Source: Pseudomonas sp. Q11 (GTDB taxonomy: Bacteria > Pseudomonadota > Gammaproteobacteria > Pseudomonadales > Pseudomonadaceae). Taken from it: 64,000 nucleotides of DNA. Each line of letters starts with the position of its first letter. Within the stretch, counting starts at the first letter, position 1. Both the position numbers and the translations under genes were made by a program. Shown here piece by piece: positions 15,796 through 24,916 of the stretch. The DNA lies in assembly GCF_024494355.1 (NCBI RefSeq), contig NZ_JAKNQY010000024.1, positions 1 through 64,000 on the forward strand, written 5' to 3'. The notes under the pieces are model-generated. The model made no database searches. It had not been told where the DNA came from and was given only the letters and a program-made list of their open reading frames with translations.

Positions 15796-17100
15796 TTATC
15801 TCCGGGTCGGGTCGAAGGTGACCGGCAGCGAGGCCCAGCAGGCGTCGTAGTCAGTTTGCAATTGTGGGCAATCCAGGGCGAAACGGCTCGGTCGCAGCAC
15901 TTGGCTGGTCTCGAACATGAAGGCCATGGTGTTGTCGATTTTCACGGGTTCAAGCGCAGCATTGATGGCCTTGGTGCAGGTTTCGCCGTCCGGGCCATGG
16001 GCACTCATGCAGCTGTGCAAGGACGCACCGCCCGGCAGGAAACCTTCGGCCTTGGCATCATAGGCGCCCTGGATCAACCCCATGAACTCGTTCATCAGGT
16101 TGCGGTGAAACCACGGCGGACGGAAGGTGTTTTCAGCCACCATCCAGCGCGGCGGGAAGATCACGAAGTCGAGATTGGCCAATCCGTGGACGCTGGTGGG
16201 TGACGTCAATACGGTGAAAATCGAGGGGTCCGGATGGTCGAAGCTGACCGTGCCGATGGTGTTGAAACGGCGCAGGTCATATTTGTATGGCACGTTGTTG
16301 CCATGCCAGGCCACCACATCGAAGGGCGAATGATCCAGTTCACACCCCCACAACTCACCGAGGAATTTCTGCACCAGCGTGGTCGGGCGGGCAAGGTTCT
16401 CGTAATGAGCGACCGGCGCCAGAAAATCCCGTGGGTTGGCCAGGCCGTTGCTGCCGATCGGCCCGAGGTCCGGCAGGCGCAACGGCGCGCCATGATTTTC
16501 GGCAATATAGCCGCGGGCTTGTGGATCAAGCAGCTCGACGCGAAATTTCAAGCCCCGGGGGATTACGGCAATTTCCAGTGGCGCCAGTTCCAGCATGCCC
16601 AGTTCGGTGACGATGCGCAGCCGTCCCAGTTGCGGCACGATCAGCCATTCCCCGTCAGCATTGAAGAACACTCGTTCCATGGAACGGTTGGCGCGGTAAT
16701 GGTAGAGGCTGATGCCGGCCGGTTTGTCCGAGCCGGCATTGGCCGCCATGCGCACCAGCCCATCGATGAAATCGGTCGGCTCGACGGGGATATCCAACGG
16801 GTTCCAGCGCAGCCGATTGGGCGTGACCTCGCCCAGAGGACCGCCCGCTATCTGATGTTCAAGCTTGATGAAGGCCGGATGATTGGCCGACGGCCGGATG
16901 CGATACATCCAGGTACGCCGCGCTTCGCTGCGAACCATGGTGAAGGCAGTGCCGGAGAATAATTCGGCATAGAGACCGTAAGGGGCTTTCTGCGGGGAGT
17001 TCTGGCCAACGGGCAAGGCGCCGGGCAGCGCCTCACTGGCAAATTCATTGCCAAAGCCTGACTGATAAGCCAGGTCCGACACTGTGGAATCGAGGGTCAT
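15796..17100 (-). CDS. hmgA: Homogentisate 1,2-dioxygenase
   Basis: The 434-residue Fe(II) enzyme opens the ring of homogentisate to maleylacetoacetate. It shows YQSGFGNEFASEALPGALP at the start, the iron-site segment PPRWMVAENTFRPPWFHRN with MNEFMGLI, and SLHSCMSAHGPDGETC near the end. The ATG at 17100 follows GGAGCCTCC-like sequence. It is first in the minus-strand operon, with the IclR-type regulator divergent. Loss of this gene gives brown pyomelanin in pseudomonads; here it looks intact. Confidence 0.97.
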   Translation of the reverse strand: MTLDSTVSDLAYQSGFGNEFASEALPGALPVGQNSPQKAPYGLYAELFSGTAFTMVRSEARRTWMYRIRPSANHPAFIKLEHQIAGGPLGEVTPNRLRWNPLDIPVEPTDFIDGLVRMAANAGSDKPAGISLYHYRANRSMERVFFNADGEWLIVPQLGRLRIVTELGMLELAPLEIAVIPRGLKFRVELLDPQARGYIAENHGAPLRLPDLGPIGSNGLANPRDFLAPVAHYENLARPTTLVQKFLGELWGCELDHSPFDVVAWHGNNVPYKYDLRRFNTIGTVSFDHPDPSIFTVLTSPTSVHGLANLDFVIFPPRWMVAENTFRPPWFHRNLMNEFMGLIQGAYDAKAEGFLPGGASLHSCMSAHGPDGETCTKAINAALEPVKIDNTMAFMFETSQVLRPSRFALDCPQLQTDYDACWASLPVTFDPTRR

Positions 17101-17176
17101 GGAGCCTCCTGAACACAGGACTGGGTACGGCCTCGTCGTTTCACGAAGAAACGTCAGGCGCACAAGTTATTTTTAT

Positions 17177-17203
17177 CGTAATTCAATTACGCATAACGTA
17201 ATT
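17177..17203. promoter_or_regulatory. Candidate HmgR operator
   Basis: CGTAATTCAATTACG at 17177-17191 is a perfect 15-base palindrome, and a further half site CGTAATT follows at 17197-17203. It lies between the hmgA and hmgR starts. P. putida HmgR is known to bind a palindrome in this gap; the match to that site is from memory. Confidence 0.7.
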
Positions 17204-17263
17204 TGCTCGACAGCGACCGTCAAGCTATAAAGACGCCCATTCGCCTCTGGACTCTGCGCCTCC

Positions 17264-18070
17264 ATGGAAACCCCGCTCAGCAACGGTAAACAGAAAGTCC
17301 GCTCGGCCGAAGTCGGCACCGACATCCTCAAGGCCCTGGCCGAGCTGTCGCCCTCCACGTCGCTGTCGCGCCTGGCCGAACACGTGCAGATGCCGGCGAG
17401 CAAGGTTCATCGATACCTGCAGGCCTTGATCGCCAGCGGCTTCGCTGAACAGAACACCTCCACCAACCACTACGGCCTCGGGCGCGAAGCCTTGCGCGTG
17501 GGCCTGGCGGCGTTGAACGGCATGGACGTGTTGCAAGTGGCCGCCCTGCCCTTGGCCGAACTGCGCGATGACTTGAACGAAACCTGTTTCCTGGCGGTGT
17601 GGGGCAATCACGGCGCCACCGTCGTACGGATCGAACCCGCCGTACGGGCAGTGACCGTGGTGACGCAACTGGGGTCGGTATTGCCGCTGCTCAGCTCGTC
17701 CACGGGGCTGGTGTTCAGCGCCTACCTACCGACGCGCGAAACGATCGGCTTGCGCGAACAGGAGGTGAGCGCTTCCACCGCCCACGCCCTGGCCGATGAC
17801 CAGGCCTATGCCGCCCTGTGTCAGCAGATCCGCAGTCGCGGCTTGCATCATGTGCATGGCTTGCTGATGCCCGGAGTGGATGCCTTGTCAGCCCCGGTAT
17901 TCAATGCCGTCGGCCAAGTGACGGCGGTGATGACCATTGTCGGCCCGACCTCCCTGTTCCATGCCGATGAGAGCGGCCCGGCGGCGCAACGACTGCTGGC
18001 GGCGACCCGGGCCGTGAGCTGGCGGATGGGGTATGAAGCAGGCTCAGATCAGCAAACGGGACAATCCTGA
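17264..18070 (+). CDS. hmgR: IclR-family repressor of the homogentisate operon
   Basis: The 268-residue protein has an N-terminal winged helix (EVGTDILKALAELSPSTSLSRLAEHVQMPASKVHRYL) and a C-terminal IclR effector domain with LPLLSSSTGLVFSAYLP and MPGVDALSAPVFNAVGQVTAVM. In P. putida the divergent IclR regulator HmgR represses hmgABC until homogentisate binds. The same arrangement here, with a palindrome between the genes, supports the name. Confidence 0.92.
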   Translation: METPLSNGKQKVRSAEVGTDILKALAELSPSTSLSRLAEHVQMPASKVHRYLQALIASGFAEQNTSTNHYGLGREALRVGLAALNGMDVLQVAALPLAELRDDLNETCFLAVWGNHGATVVRIEPAVRAVTVVTQLGSVLPLLSSSTGLVFSAYLPTRETIGLREQEVSASTAHALADDQAYAALCQQIRSRGLHHVHGLLMPGVDALSAPVFNAVGQVTAVMTIVGPTSLFHADESGPAAQRLLAATRAVSWRMGYEAGSDQQTGQS

Positions 18071-18140
18071 TCACGCCATCATTGATGTGAGCGGTGGTAC
18101 GTTGCGGGGGCAGGTAATCATCTTGCCCGCTGGGAATTCT

Positions 18141-20693
18141 TTATCGCATAACGCCCATGACTTTGGCCTTGGCGACCGCCTGCGTGCGCCGTTGGACGCC
18201 TAACTTGCTGTGTATCCGCCGCGAATGGGTTTTTACCGTGTGCAAGGATATGAACAACCGTTCGGCAATCTGCTGATTTGAATAGCCCTGCGCAATGAGC
18301 TCCAGCACTTCCAGTTCCCGATGACTCAACAACGTGTCTTCGCCTGCCACCACCGGCTGCTCGATGTGCTCAGCCGATTGCGCCCAGCACAACAGATCAG
18401 ACCGGCGCGAGCGTAACTCGCACAAGGCTTGCTCGGCCCGCCAACAGGCAACTCGCTTGAGTCCCTCTTGCACGAGCGAGCGCGCCTGGGAGCGATCAGC
18501 GGACAGCCAGACGACTTCAGCCAATGCCAGATACAACTCGGTCTCCAGGCCATGCATTTCACAGTGCTGTGCCCGGGCGATCATTGTCTTGAGTTGAGCT
18601 TGCGGATCTTGTGCCCGATGCAGGTAGACCTCGGTAAGCACCAGCAGGTACTCAAGTCTCGGAATCAACTCAAGGGTCGCAGGAGGCGCATGCTTGGCCT
18701 GCGGCCCGCGAAAGTGACGCAAGACCCGGGTCAAGGCTTCATGGGCCAGCTCCGGACGGCCTTGTTGCAGCCAGAACTGGCAACTGGTTTGCAACAGCAC
18801 GCCACGGTACACCGTGTCGGGGATGTGCCGCTGTTGCATGATCCGCTCGGCATCGCGCAGTTGCAGGAAAGCCTCGCCATAGTCGCCGCTATTGGCCGCC
18901 AGGATGGCCTTGCCGAGAAAGCCATAAAGCACTTGTTTGTCCTGGCAAAGCAGCCCCGTTTCCAGGCCTGCTTGAAACTGCTCGGCAGCCCGCTCGGCAA
19001 ACCCCATGCGCAATGCCAGGCGACCACGGCGCAGGGCAATACGCCCCAGCAACGCAGAAAAGTCCTGCCCCGGCTTATCGAGCAACGCCTGAACCGCGCA
19101 CAACAGATGGTCGGCCCGGTGAGGAGCGCCGCGTTGCTCCAGTATTTGAGCGTGATCCAGTTCCAGCAACCCCTCGAAGACCAGCGATCCTTGGGCACGC
19201 GCCAGGCATAGCGCCTGACGGTTGATCCATTGGGCAGACGCCAGTTCACCTTTGAGCAGCGCCTGCTGTGTCAGCCCCAACAGGCACAACAGTTGTAAGG
19301 CCCAGGCCTCTGGGTCCAGGCTCGCCTGGGCCTGGAGCAAGTGCTCGCGCGCCTGTTCGCCATCTCCCGAAAGGTGCAACAGCCAGCCCCGCAGAACCTG
19401 CCACCGGGCCAGCAGTTGTCGCTGCAGGCAGGCCGAAGGTTGCGGCATGAACCGGGCCAGTTGTTCGATGCACGCCGATGCCTGATCGAAGCGTCCGGCG
19501 AACAGCAACGACGCCGTGACCAACCCCACCGATTGCGGTGTGCCGAGTGTCAGCGCTTCACCTTGTTGATCATGCAACTTGAGCAATAGCGTCACGTTGC
19601 TGCGCTGCAATACGTGTTCAAAATTCAGATGTTGCAGGAAACTGACGGCAGCCTCGAACTCTTGCGCTTGCATGGCCTGCTCGAATGCCATTTGCCAATC
19701 CTGCTCGGCGGCAAACCACTGGCAAGCCCGGCGATGCCAGGAACGTCCCTGCGGCCAGGGCTCGTCACGCACCAGTCGGGCCAGGGCCGGGAAAATCTGC
19801 AACCAATCCGAAGATTGCTCCCACGGTTCGATGAAACAGCCCAGGTCCAGCAACAAGGGCAGGCATTCGGCGCCCACCGTGTCACCAAACAGATGCTCGC
19901 AGAGCCGGGCATTGAAGCGGGGCAGATGCGCCAGCACGCGCCAGGCCTGCGCCAGGTCCGGGGTCAGCGTACTGAACAACTCATACTCAAGGTAATCATG
20001 CAGGGTCCCGGGCCGCCCCGGCGACGCGTGGCTGCGCGCCCATTCACAACGTTCAAGCAGGGCGATGCGCACCCCGGCACACCAACCGCCACTGCGCTGT
20101 ATCACCTCGCGAGCGGTACGAGCACCCTGGGGACCGGGCAGATGTTTGAGCAACTGCTGGACATCGTCATGGGTGAAGACCAGTGCCTGGGCATCGAATT
20201 CATGCAGTTCATCATCCAGTAGCAGGCGCGGCCAGTTACAGTGAGGACGGCGGCGACCATTCAACCAAAGGTGCAGCGCCGGACTGCTGATGCTCAACAG
20301 ACGATCGAGAAACTGGTCCAGCTCGGGATTGGGTACTCGGCAATAATCATCCAGGAACAGCCAGGTCGGCGCTTGCAAGCCCGCCAGGTGAGCCAACAGC
20401 CCCTCTTCATCCAGCAGCGGCAGCCCGAGGGTCTGCGCCAGACGCTCGCACATTTGCGCCGCGTCCAGCGTCGCGCCCCCCAACGGCAGCCAATGCAACC
20501 GGCACCCGGCGGGCGCCTGCAGGAAACATTCAGCGAACAACGCACTCTTGCCACTGCCCGCCGGTGCGCAAAGCAGTTTTACCCGCGCCTCGGAGGCCAG
20601 CAAGGGCTCGCTCAAGACCTTGCGCGGCACATGGGTCGAAGACAGCCGGGGCAGTAATCCAGGACGGTCCGGGCACGGGGTCATGGCGGTCAT
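18141..20693 (-). CDS. MalT-type large LuxR regulator (LAL)
   Basis: The 850-residue protein has an N-terminal NTPase domain (Walker A APAGSGKSAL near residue 42, Walker B PTWLFLDDY), a long middle of TPR-like helical repeats (about 330-760), and a C-terminal LuxR helix-turn-helix: LSHRELEVLELIAQGYSNQQ then HTVKTHSRRIHSKLGV. ATP-dependent activators of this STAND class respond to small inducers. It is followed on the same strand upstream by the DUF1329/DUF1302 genes and may control them. Inducer unknown. Confidence 0.9.
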   Translation of the reverse strand: MTAMTPCPDRPGLLPRLSSTHVPRKVLSEPLLASEARVKLLCAPAGSGKSALFAECFLQAPAGCRLHWLPLGGATLDAAQMCERLAQTLGLPLLDEEGLLAHLAGLQAPTWLFLDDYCRVPNPELDQFLDRLLSISSPALHLWLNGRRRPHCNWPRLLLDDELHEFDAQALVFTHDDVQQLLKHLPGPQGARTAREVIQRSGGWCAGVRIALLERCEWARSHASPGRPGTLHDYLEYELFSTLTPDLAQAWRVLAHLPRFNARLCEHLFGDTVGAECLPLLLDLGCFIEPWEQSSDWLQIFPALARLVRDEPWPQGRSWHRRACQWFAAEQDWQMAFEQAMQAQEFEAAVSFLQHLNFEHVLQRSNVTLLLKLHDQQGEALTLGTPQSVGLVTASLLFAGRFDQASACIEQLARFMPQPSACLQRQLLARWQVLRGWLLHLSGDGEQAREHLLQAQASLDPEAWALQLLCLLGLTQQALLKGELASAQWINRQALCLARAQGSLVFEGLLELDHAQILEQRGAPHRADHLLCAVQALLDKPGQDFSALLGRIALRRGRLALRMGFAERAAEQFQAGLETGLLCQDKQVLYGFLGKAILAANSGDYGEAFLQLRDAERIMQQRHIPDTVYRGVLLQTSCQFWLQQGRPELAHEALTRVLRHFRGPQAKHAPPATLELIPRLEYLLVLTEVYLHRAQDPQAQLKTMIARAQHCEMHGLETELYLALAEVVWLSADRSQARSLVQEGLKRVACWRAEQALCELRSRRSDLLCWAQSAEHIEQPVVAGEDTLLSHRELEVLELIAQGYSNQQIAERLFISLHTVKTHSRRIHSKLGVQRRTQAVAKAKVMGVMR

Positions 20694-20783
20694 GTGCGAA
20701 GTCCTGTTTATTATTGTTTCATCACCCTAGTCCTGTGGCGCTCACCTTTGGAGAAGTATTCAGCGCGCTGATTGGCGCCCATA

Positions 20784-20811
20784 AAAAAAGACCGGCAAAT
20801 CGATTGCCGGT
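20784..20811 (-). terminator. Intrinsic terminator after the DUF1302-DUF1329 operon
   Basis: ACCGGCAA and TTGCCGGT form an 8-bp stem; read on the minus strand it is followed by a run of seven Ts. It lies downstream of the DUF1329 gene, with a REPIN between, and separates that operon from the LuxR gene. Confidence 0.75.
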
Positions 20812-20843
20812 CATCACGATTATCTAAAGTCAGGCTCAATTCA

Positions 20844-20933
20844 GTGGGAGCATGGCTTGCCCGCGATGGCCGCGCCGCGGTTCAACAATTGAACCGCGTT
20901 ATCGTTCATCGCGGGCAAGCCATGCTCCCACAG
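20844..20933. repeat. REPIN of the GGCTTGCCCGCGAT variant
   Basis: GTGGGAGCATGGCTTGCCCG and its complement flank a central palindrome (CGCGGTTCAA / TTGAACCGCG), so the 90-base element can fold nearly along its whole length. Confidence 0.9.
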
Positions 20934-20969
20934 ATAAAACCTCTCGCCACAGTGACAAAGCTGCCAGAA

Positions 20970-22337
20970 CTAACGAACCCCACTCGAGCGCAGCGCCGCT
21001 GGCGTGAAGTCCGCAGCCCTGGCTTGGAAACCGTACTCGTAGCTGCGCTTCTCTTCGTTCTTCATCCCCAACGCAATGTAGCGGCCGGCGATGATGTCGT
21101 AGAGTGCCTCAAGGGTGTAGCCCGGGTTCTGGTTGGCGTAGTAGAACTGGGCATGACCTTCGGCCACCCGCCACAGTTGACCACGACCGTCGTAGTGGTC
21201 CACCAGCGCCGCCTGCCAGCTATCCTCATCGAAATACATGTGGCGCTTGGCGTAGATGTGACGTTCGTTTGGCTTGACCGTACCGACCACTTCCCAGACC
21301 CGATGCAACTCATAGCGGGTCAGATCCTGGTTGATGTGGCCGGCCTTGATCACGTCGTCGTACTTGAGGCTGGGGGAATCAAGTTTGTAGCTGTTGTAGG
21401 GGATGTACATTTCCTTCTTCCCCACCAACTTCCAGTCGTAGCGGTCCGGCGCCCCCGAGAACAGGTCGAAGTTATCGGAAGTACGTAACCCGTCGGCGGC
21501 GGTGCCCGGACCGTCGTAAGCCACTTGCGGGGCGCGACGCACACGGCGCTGGCCGGCGTTGTAGATCCAGGCCAGGCGCGGCTCCTTCACCTGGTCAAGC
21601 GTTTCATGCACCAGCAGCACGTTACCGGCCAGACGCGCCGGCGCGGTGACCGACTGTTTGAAATAGGTCAGCACGTTGCTGGCCTTTTCCGGATCGGCGT
21701 CTTTGATCAGAAACGGCACGGCAATCTCTTCTTCAAAGCGGATCGGTGTGAAGCTGCCGTTGGTTTGCGGGGTAGCCTGGGTGATGATGCGCCGCACGTT
21801 GCCGCCGTGATAGCGGGTGACGTGGTTCCACAGCACTTCCACACCGCTCTTGGGGATCGGGAATGCGTAATAACGGTTACCGGTGAAATTGGCCAGGCCG
21901 TTGCCGTCATTGATGGTGGTTACGTTGAGGGCGCTGCGCTTGGCCGACTCGTAGATCTCGGGCGGTAGCGAGACGCTACGATGGGTCGGATAGACCGGAA
22001 TCTTGTAGGTTTGCGGATAGCGCTTGAACATCGCGATCTGACCTTCGGAAAGCTTGTCCTTGTACTTGTCCACGGTCTCGGCGGTGATGGTGAACAGCGG
22101 TTTTTCACCGGCAAAGGGATCGGCCAAAAAGCCTTTGCTGTCCACCGCCCCGGCGTCTTTGGCGATGCCACCGGTCCAGGCCGGAATCGAGCCATCGGCA
22201 TTGCCTGCCATTTCCGCGCCCAGCGGCGTGAGGCTGGTGCCCAGTTTGTTCGCTTCATCCGGCGAAACCGCCGCCATCACGTTCGCGGCCAGCAGGCTCA
22301 GGGCCAGGGCGCCGCATTGCAGAATCATCTTGCGCAT
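20970..22337 (-). CDS. DUF1329-domain envelope protein
   Basis: The 455-residue protein has a signal peptide (MRKMILQCGALALSLLAANVMA) and the DUF1329 body: SPDEANKLGTSLTPLGAEMAGN, IPAWTGGI, and the C-terminal part with ERHIYAKRHMYFDEDSW and DHYDGRGQLWRV. The fold of this family is predicted to resemble LolB/outer-membrane lipoprotein-sorting factors, so it probably binds lipid-like molecules in the periplasm. It lies 22 bases after the DUF1302 gene. Such pairs often go with RND transporters for hydrophobic compounds, but none is in the window. Confidence 0.88.
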   Translation of the reverse strand: MRKMILQCGALALSLLAANVMAAVSPDEANKLGTSLTPLGAEMAGNADGSIPAWTGGIAKDAGAVDSKGFLADPFAGEKPLFTITAETVDKYKDKLSEGQIAMFKRYPQTYKIPVYPTHRSVSLPPEIYESAKRSALNVTTINDGNGLANFTGNRYYAFPIPKSGVEVLWNHVTRYHGGNVRRIITQATPQTNGSFTPIRFEEEIAVPFLIKDADPEKASNVLTYFKQSVTAPARLAGNVLLVHETLDQVKEPRLAWIYNAGQRRVRRAPQVAYDGPGTAADGLRTSDNFDLFSGAPDRYDWKLVGKKEMYIPYNSYKLDSPSLKYDDVIKAGHINQDLTRYELHRVWEVVGTVKPNERHIYAKRHMYFDEDSWQAALVDHYDGRGQLWRVAEGHAQFYYANQNPGYTLEALYDIIAGRYIALGMKNEEKRSYEYGFQARAADFTPAALRSSGVR

Positions 22338-22359
22338 TGGTTTTTCCTTGTCAGCCAGA

Positions 22360-24153
22360 TCAGAAGTTCACGCCAAAGCTCAACGCGAGGAAGTCGCGGT
22401 CTTCGAGAACGTTGTAGTCGCCGCCGAAAAAGTCGGTGTAACTCAGGCTGGCGGTGTAGGTGTTGCGGTAGTCGGCATCGACACCGACGCTGATGGCCTT
22501 GGCGCCTTCGTTGAACAGGCCGTTGGGGCCGTAGCCGGCGACGTCATGGGACCAGGAGACGTTGGGCTTGAAGTTGATACCGGCAACGACGTTTGAGTAG
22601 TCAAGAATCGCCCGGGCGCGATAGCCCCAGGAGGTCGAGGTAACGAAACCGTCGGTGTCACCGCCAAACCCGTACTGGCCGTACACCGAGTCACGGCCAT
22701 AACGCAGCTTGTCCTTGGATTCCAGCCCACCCACATGCACCACCGCAGCCTCGCCTACCAGGGTCAGGCGATCGGCGCCCATGACCTGATCAACGAAGTG
22801 CGTCAGGGTGCTCTGGATCTGGGTCAATTCCTTACGACGGTAACCGGTGTTGTCGGCCCCGGGCGAGGTCGCGATGGGCGACGCCGCGCCACCGGCAATC
22901 GGGTTGACCAGCGCCAGGGTCAGGTCATTGGTGTTGAGTTGCACCGGCGCGTTGGGACGGTAGCTGATTTCCCCGGTCCACGCGGTGCCGGTAGGCAGCG
23001 TGGTGGCGAAGCTGGCACCGTACAGACGGATGTCCTCGGGGTACTCAAGGTAATACTGACCACGCCCCAACATCACGCTTTGCGCCAGGCCGGCACCGCT
23101 GCCAGGGGCCAGTCCTTCTGCAATCGCGACCATTCCCGGCAGCGCCGACAACGTAGACAGGCCGGCGGTGGTGGTGCCCACGGTTGGCGTGCGGCTGTGG
23201 TAATTCATGAAGTACAGGCCGTACTCGGTGTCATCGCCGAGCCAGCGCAGTGCGGTGCCCCACTGCCCGGAGTCACGGGCGTCGCGGTCGCCGCCACGGG
23301 AAATGATCACCCCTTCACTGGAGACCTCAATGCCCTGGCCGAACGCCTCCGTCAACGGCTGGAACGGCGCAATCGCCGGGCTGCCCACGGTGTAGCCGCT
23401 GGTGCAGCCATCGGCTACCACGTCGTTGCCGAAGAAAGTGCCGCAGTTATCGACGACCGTCTGGTCCCACTCCAGTTGGTAGAAACCTTCGATGGTGAGC
23501 TTGTCGGTCAAGCCCTGGGAGGCGAACAGCATGTTCACCGGGATCAGGCCTTCCTTGATCTCGGCACCCGGACGGCGGAACGCGGAGACATCCACCGGGT
23601 TGATGCTGTTGATGGAGTTGCCGATGAAGGTACTTTCACCCCAACTGACCACCTGCTTGCCCGCACGCACCGTACCCGGCAAGTCGGCGATGGAATAATT
23701 GTGATAGACAAACGCATCGAGAAGCTGCGCCCCTGACGACTTGGAGCCTTCCTTGCGGTTGCTGTCGCTGATGTCCTTGAACGGGCGGCTTTCGTCCTTG
23801 AGTTCGAAGTCATACCAATACTTGCCGCGCACGAACACGCCAGTATCACCATACTTGAGTTCGAGATCGTGCAGGCCTTTGAATATCTTGGAGAAGGTCT
23901 CGCCCTTCTTGAAGTTCAGCCGCCCATCGTCACCGGTGGAAGACTGCCCCGTACCGCCGTTGACGCTGCCGACCAAATCCTTGTCGGCATCGCGCATGCC
24001 CCAGCTCGCGCCCACGGACAACGAGGAGTCGAACTGCCCCTCGATCTCGCCAATATTGAATGAAACGGCCTGCGCCTGGGCAGAGCAACCCAAGGCCACC
24101 GCGACGGCCAGCGCCTGCGGCTTGAAGATGGCGCGCATTGTTATTGTTGTCAT
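22360..24153 (-). CDS. DUF1302-domain putative outer-membrane protein
   Basis: The 597-residue protein starts with a signal peptide (ending CSAQAQAVSF) and contains alternating short strands with aromatic ends up to a final FGVNF, typical of an outer-membrane beta barrel. Diagnostic pieces are GEIEGQFDSSLSVGASW, YDFELKD and KQVVSWGEST. DUF1302 proteins are encoded next to DUF1329 proteins; a role in passage of hydrophobic substrates is proposed from context only. A second in-frame ATG (24138) is an alternative start. Confidence 0.88.
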   Translation of the reverse strand: MTTITMRAIFKPQALAVAVALGCSAQAQAVSFNIGEIEGQFDSSLSVGASWGMRDADKDLVGSVNGGTGQSSTGDDGRLNFKKGETFSKIFKGLHDLELKYGDTGVFVRGKYWYDFELKDESRPFKDISDSNRKEGSKSSGAQLLDAFVYHNYSIADLPGTVRAGKQVVSWGESTFIGNSINSINPVDVSAFRRPGAEIKEGLIPVNMLFASQGLTDKLTIEGFYQLEWDQTVVDNCGTFFGNDVVADGCTSGYTVGSPAIAPFQPLTEAFGQGIEVSSEGVIISRGGDRDARDSGQWGTALRWLGDDTEYGLYFMNYHSRTPTVGTTTAGLSTLSALPGMVAIAEGLAPGSGAGLAQSVMLGRGQYYLEYPEDIRLYGASFATTLPTGTAWTGEISYRPNAPVQLNTNDLTLALVNPIAGGAASPIATSPGADNTGYRRKELTQIQSTLTHFVDQVMGADRLTLVGEAAVVHVGGLESKDKLRYGRDSVYGQYGFGGDTDGFVTSTSWGYRARAILDYSNVVAGINFKPNVSWSHDVAGYGPNGLFNEGAKAISVGVDADYRNTYTASLSYTDFFGGDYNVLEDRDFLALSFGVNF

Positions 24154-24916
24154 GCGTCTTCCCCGGTGAGTGACAGAGCCTTCACCCTACTGCCGCACGA
24201 CATGGGCGATAAGCGCACCAAGGAGGTATTCGCGCCGTACCCCGAAAGGATTACAGGCCATGGGATACGGGGCTTTGCGCCGGGCATGGACGCACTGGAT
24301 GATGGGTTATCAGCGCCGCGCATGGTCATCGGGACCTTTAAACTGTTGCGCGCCCTGCAACGGTGCATGTTCGGATCCGGGCTGTTTCCCCGGATGCCCA
24401 ATCCCTATGCTGACCGGGCTTTCAGGGCAACGGGCCTGCAGGTACAAGCCGCCATCGCGTCCCTCGCGACCGGCGCACCGTCATTCGGATGGATTGGCGC
24501 ATCGGTCCATCACCTCCCGTGTTCACTGACGTTGGTTTTTTGCTCCTTTGCAACGTCATTTTCAGGCCGCTGCTTTTTGCAGCGGCCTTTTTTATGTCGG
24601 TTGATTTCCTGCGTGAAACTTCTCGATTCCTACAACATGGTCGGAATCTCTCACCTGCCCAGTCTATGCAATCGAACTTATAGTCTTTTTCGTCGCCTTG
24701 ATGGTGACGAAATAAATGTACATGCACGGCTGCAAACAGTGAATGTCGGCAGGGGCGTTTAGAACACACGTATCAAAAAGAAAATCAACACACCACAAAC
24801 AACGCATACATCTGGGCAGTGAGATTTACAATATCGACAACATCACCGCAATGACGTCTAGGCGACACATCAAAAACCACCGAAAACGCAAACACTGAGC
24901 AAATCGAGAAAGCGAT
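24154..24916. other. 763-bp gap with orphan hairpins and an AT-rich part
   Basis: I find no credible protein gene. The first 400 bases are GC-rich and hold the promoter side of the DUF1302 gene; 24528-24593 holds two plus-strand hairpins (next entries); from about 24600 the DNA is distinctly AT-richer up to the ATP-grasp gene, and includes the palindrome ATGTACAT near 24717. Open frames running through the terminator are unlikely to be coding. Confidence 0.6.
24528..24593 (+). ncRNA. Candidate small RNA 3' end (two hairpins and terminator)
   Basis: GACGTTG (24528-24534) pairs with CAACGTC (24551-24557), and seven bases later a canonical intrinsic terminator follows: AGGCCGCTGC, loop TTTTT, GCAGCGGCCT and five Ts. 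No plus-strand gene lies upstream for this terminator, since the DUF1302 gene runs the other way. This suggests a plus-strand non-coding transcript beginning somewhere in 24160-24500. Promoter and length are not visible with confidence. Confidence 0.45.

Noticed and set aside
24166..24762. A 198-codon open frame in the gap before the ATP-grasp gene
   Set aside because: It reads straight through a strong intrinsic terminator and has no recognisable domain or ribosome site.
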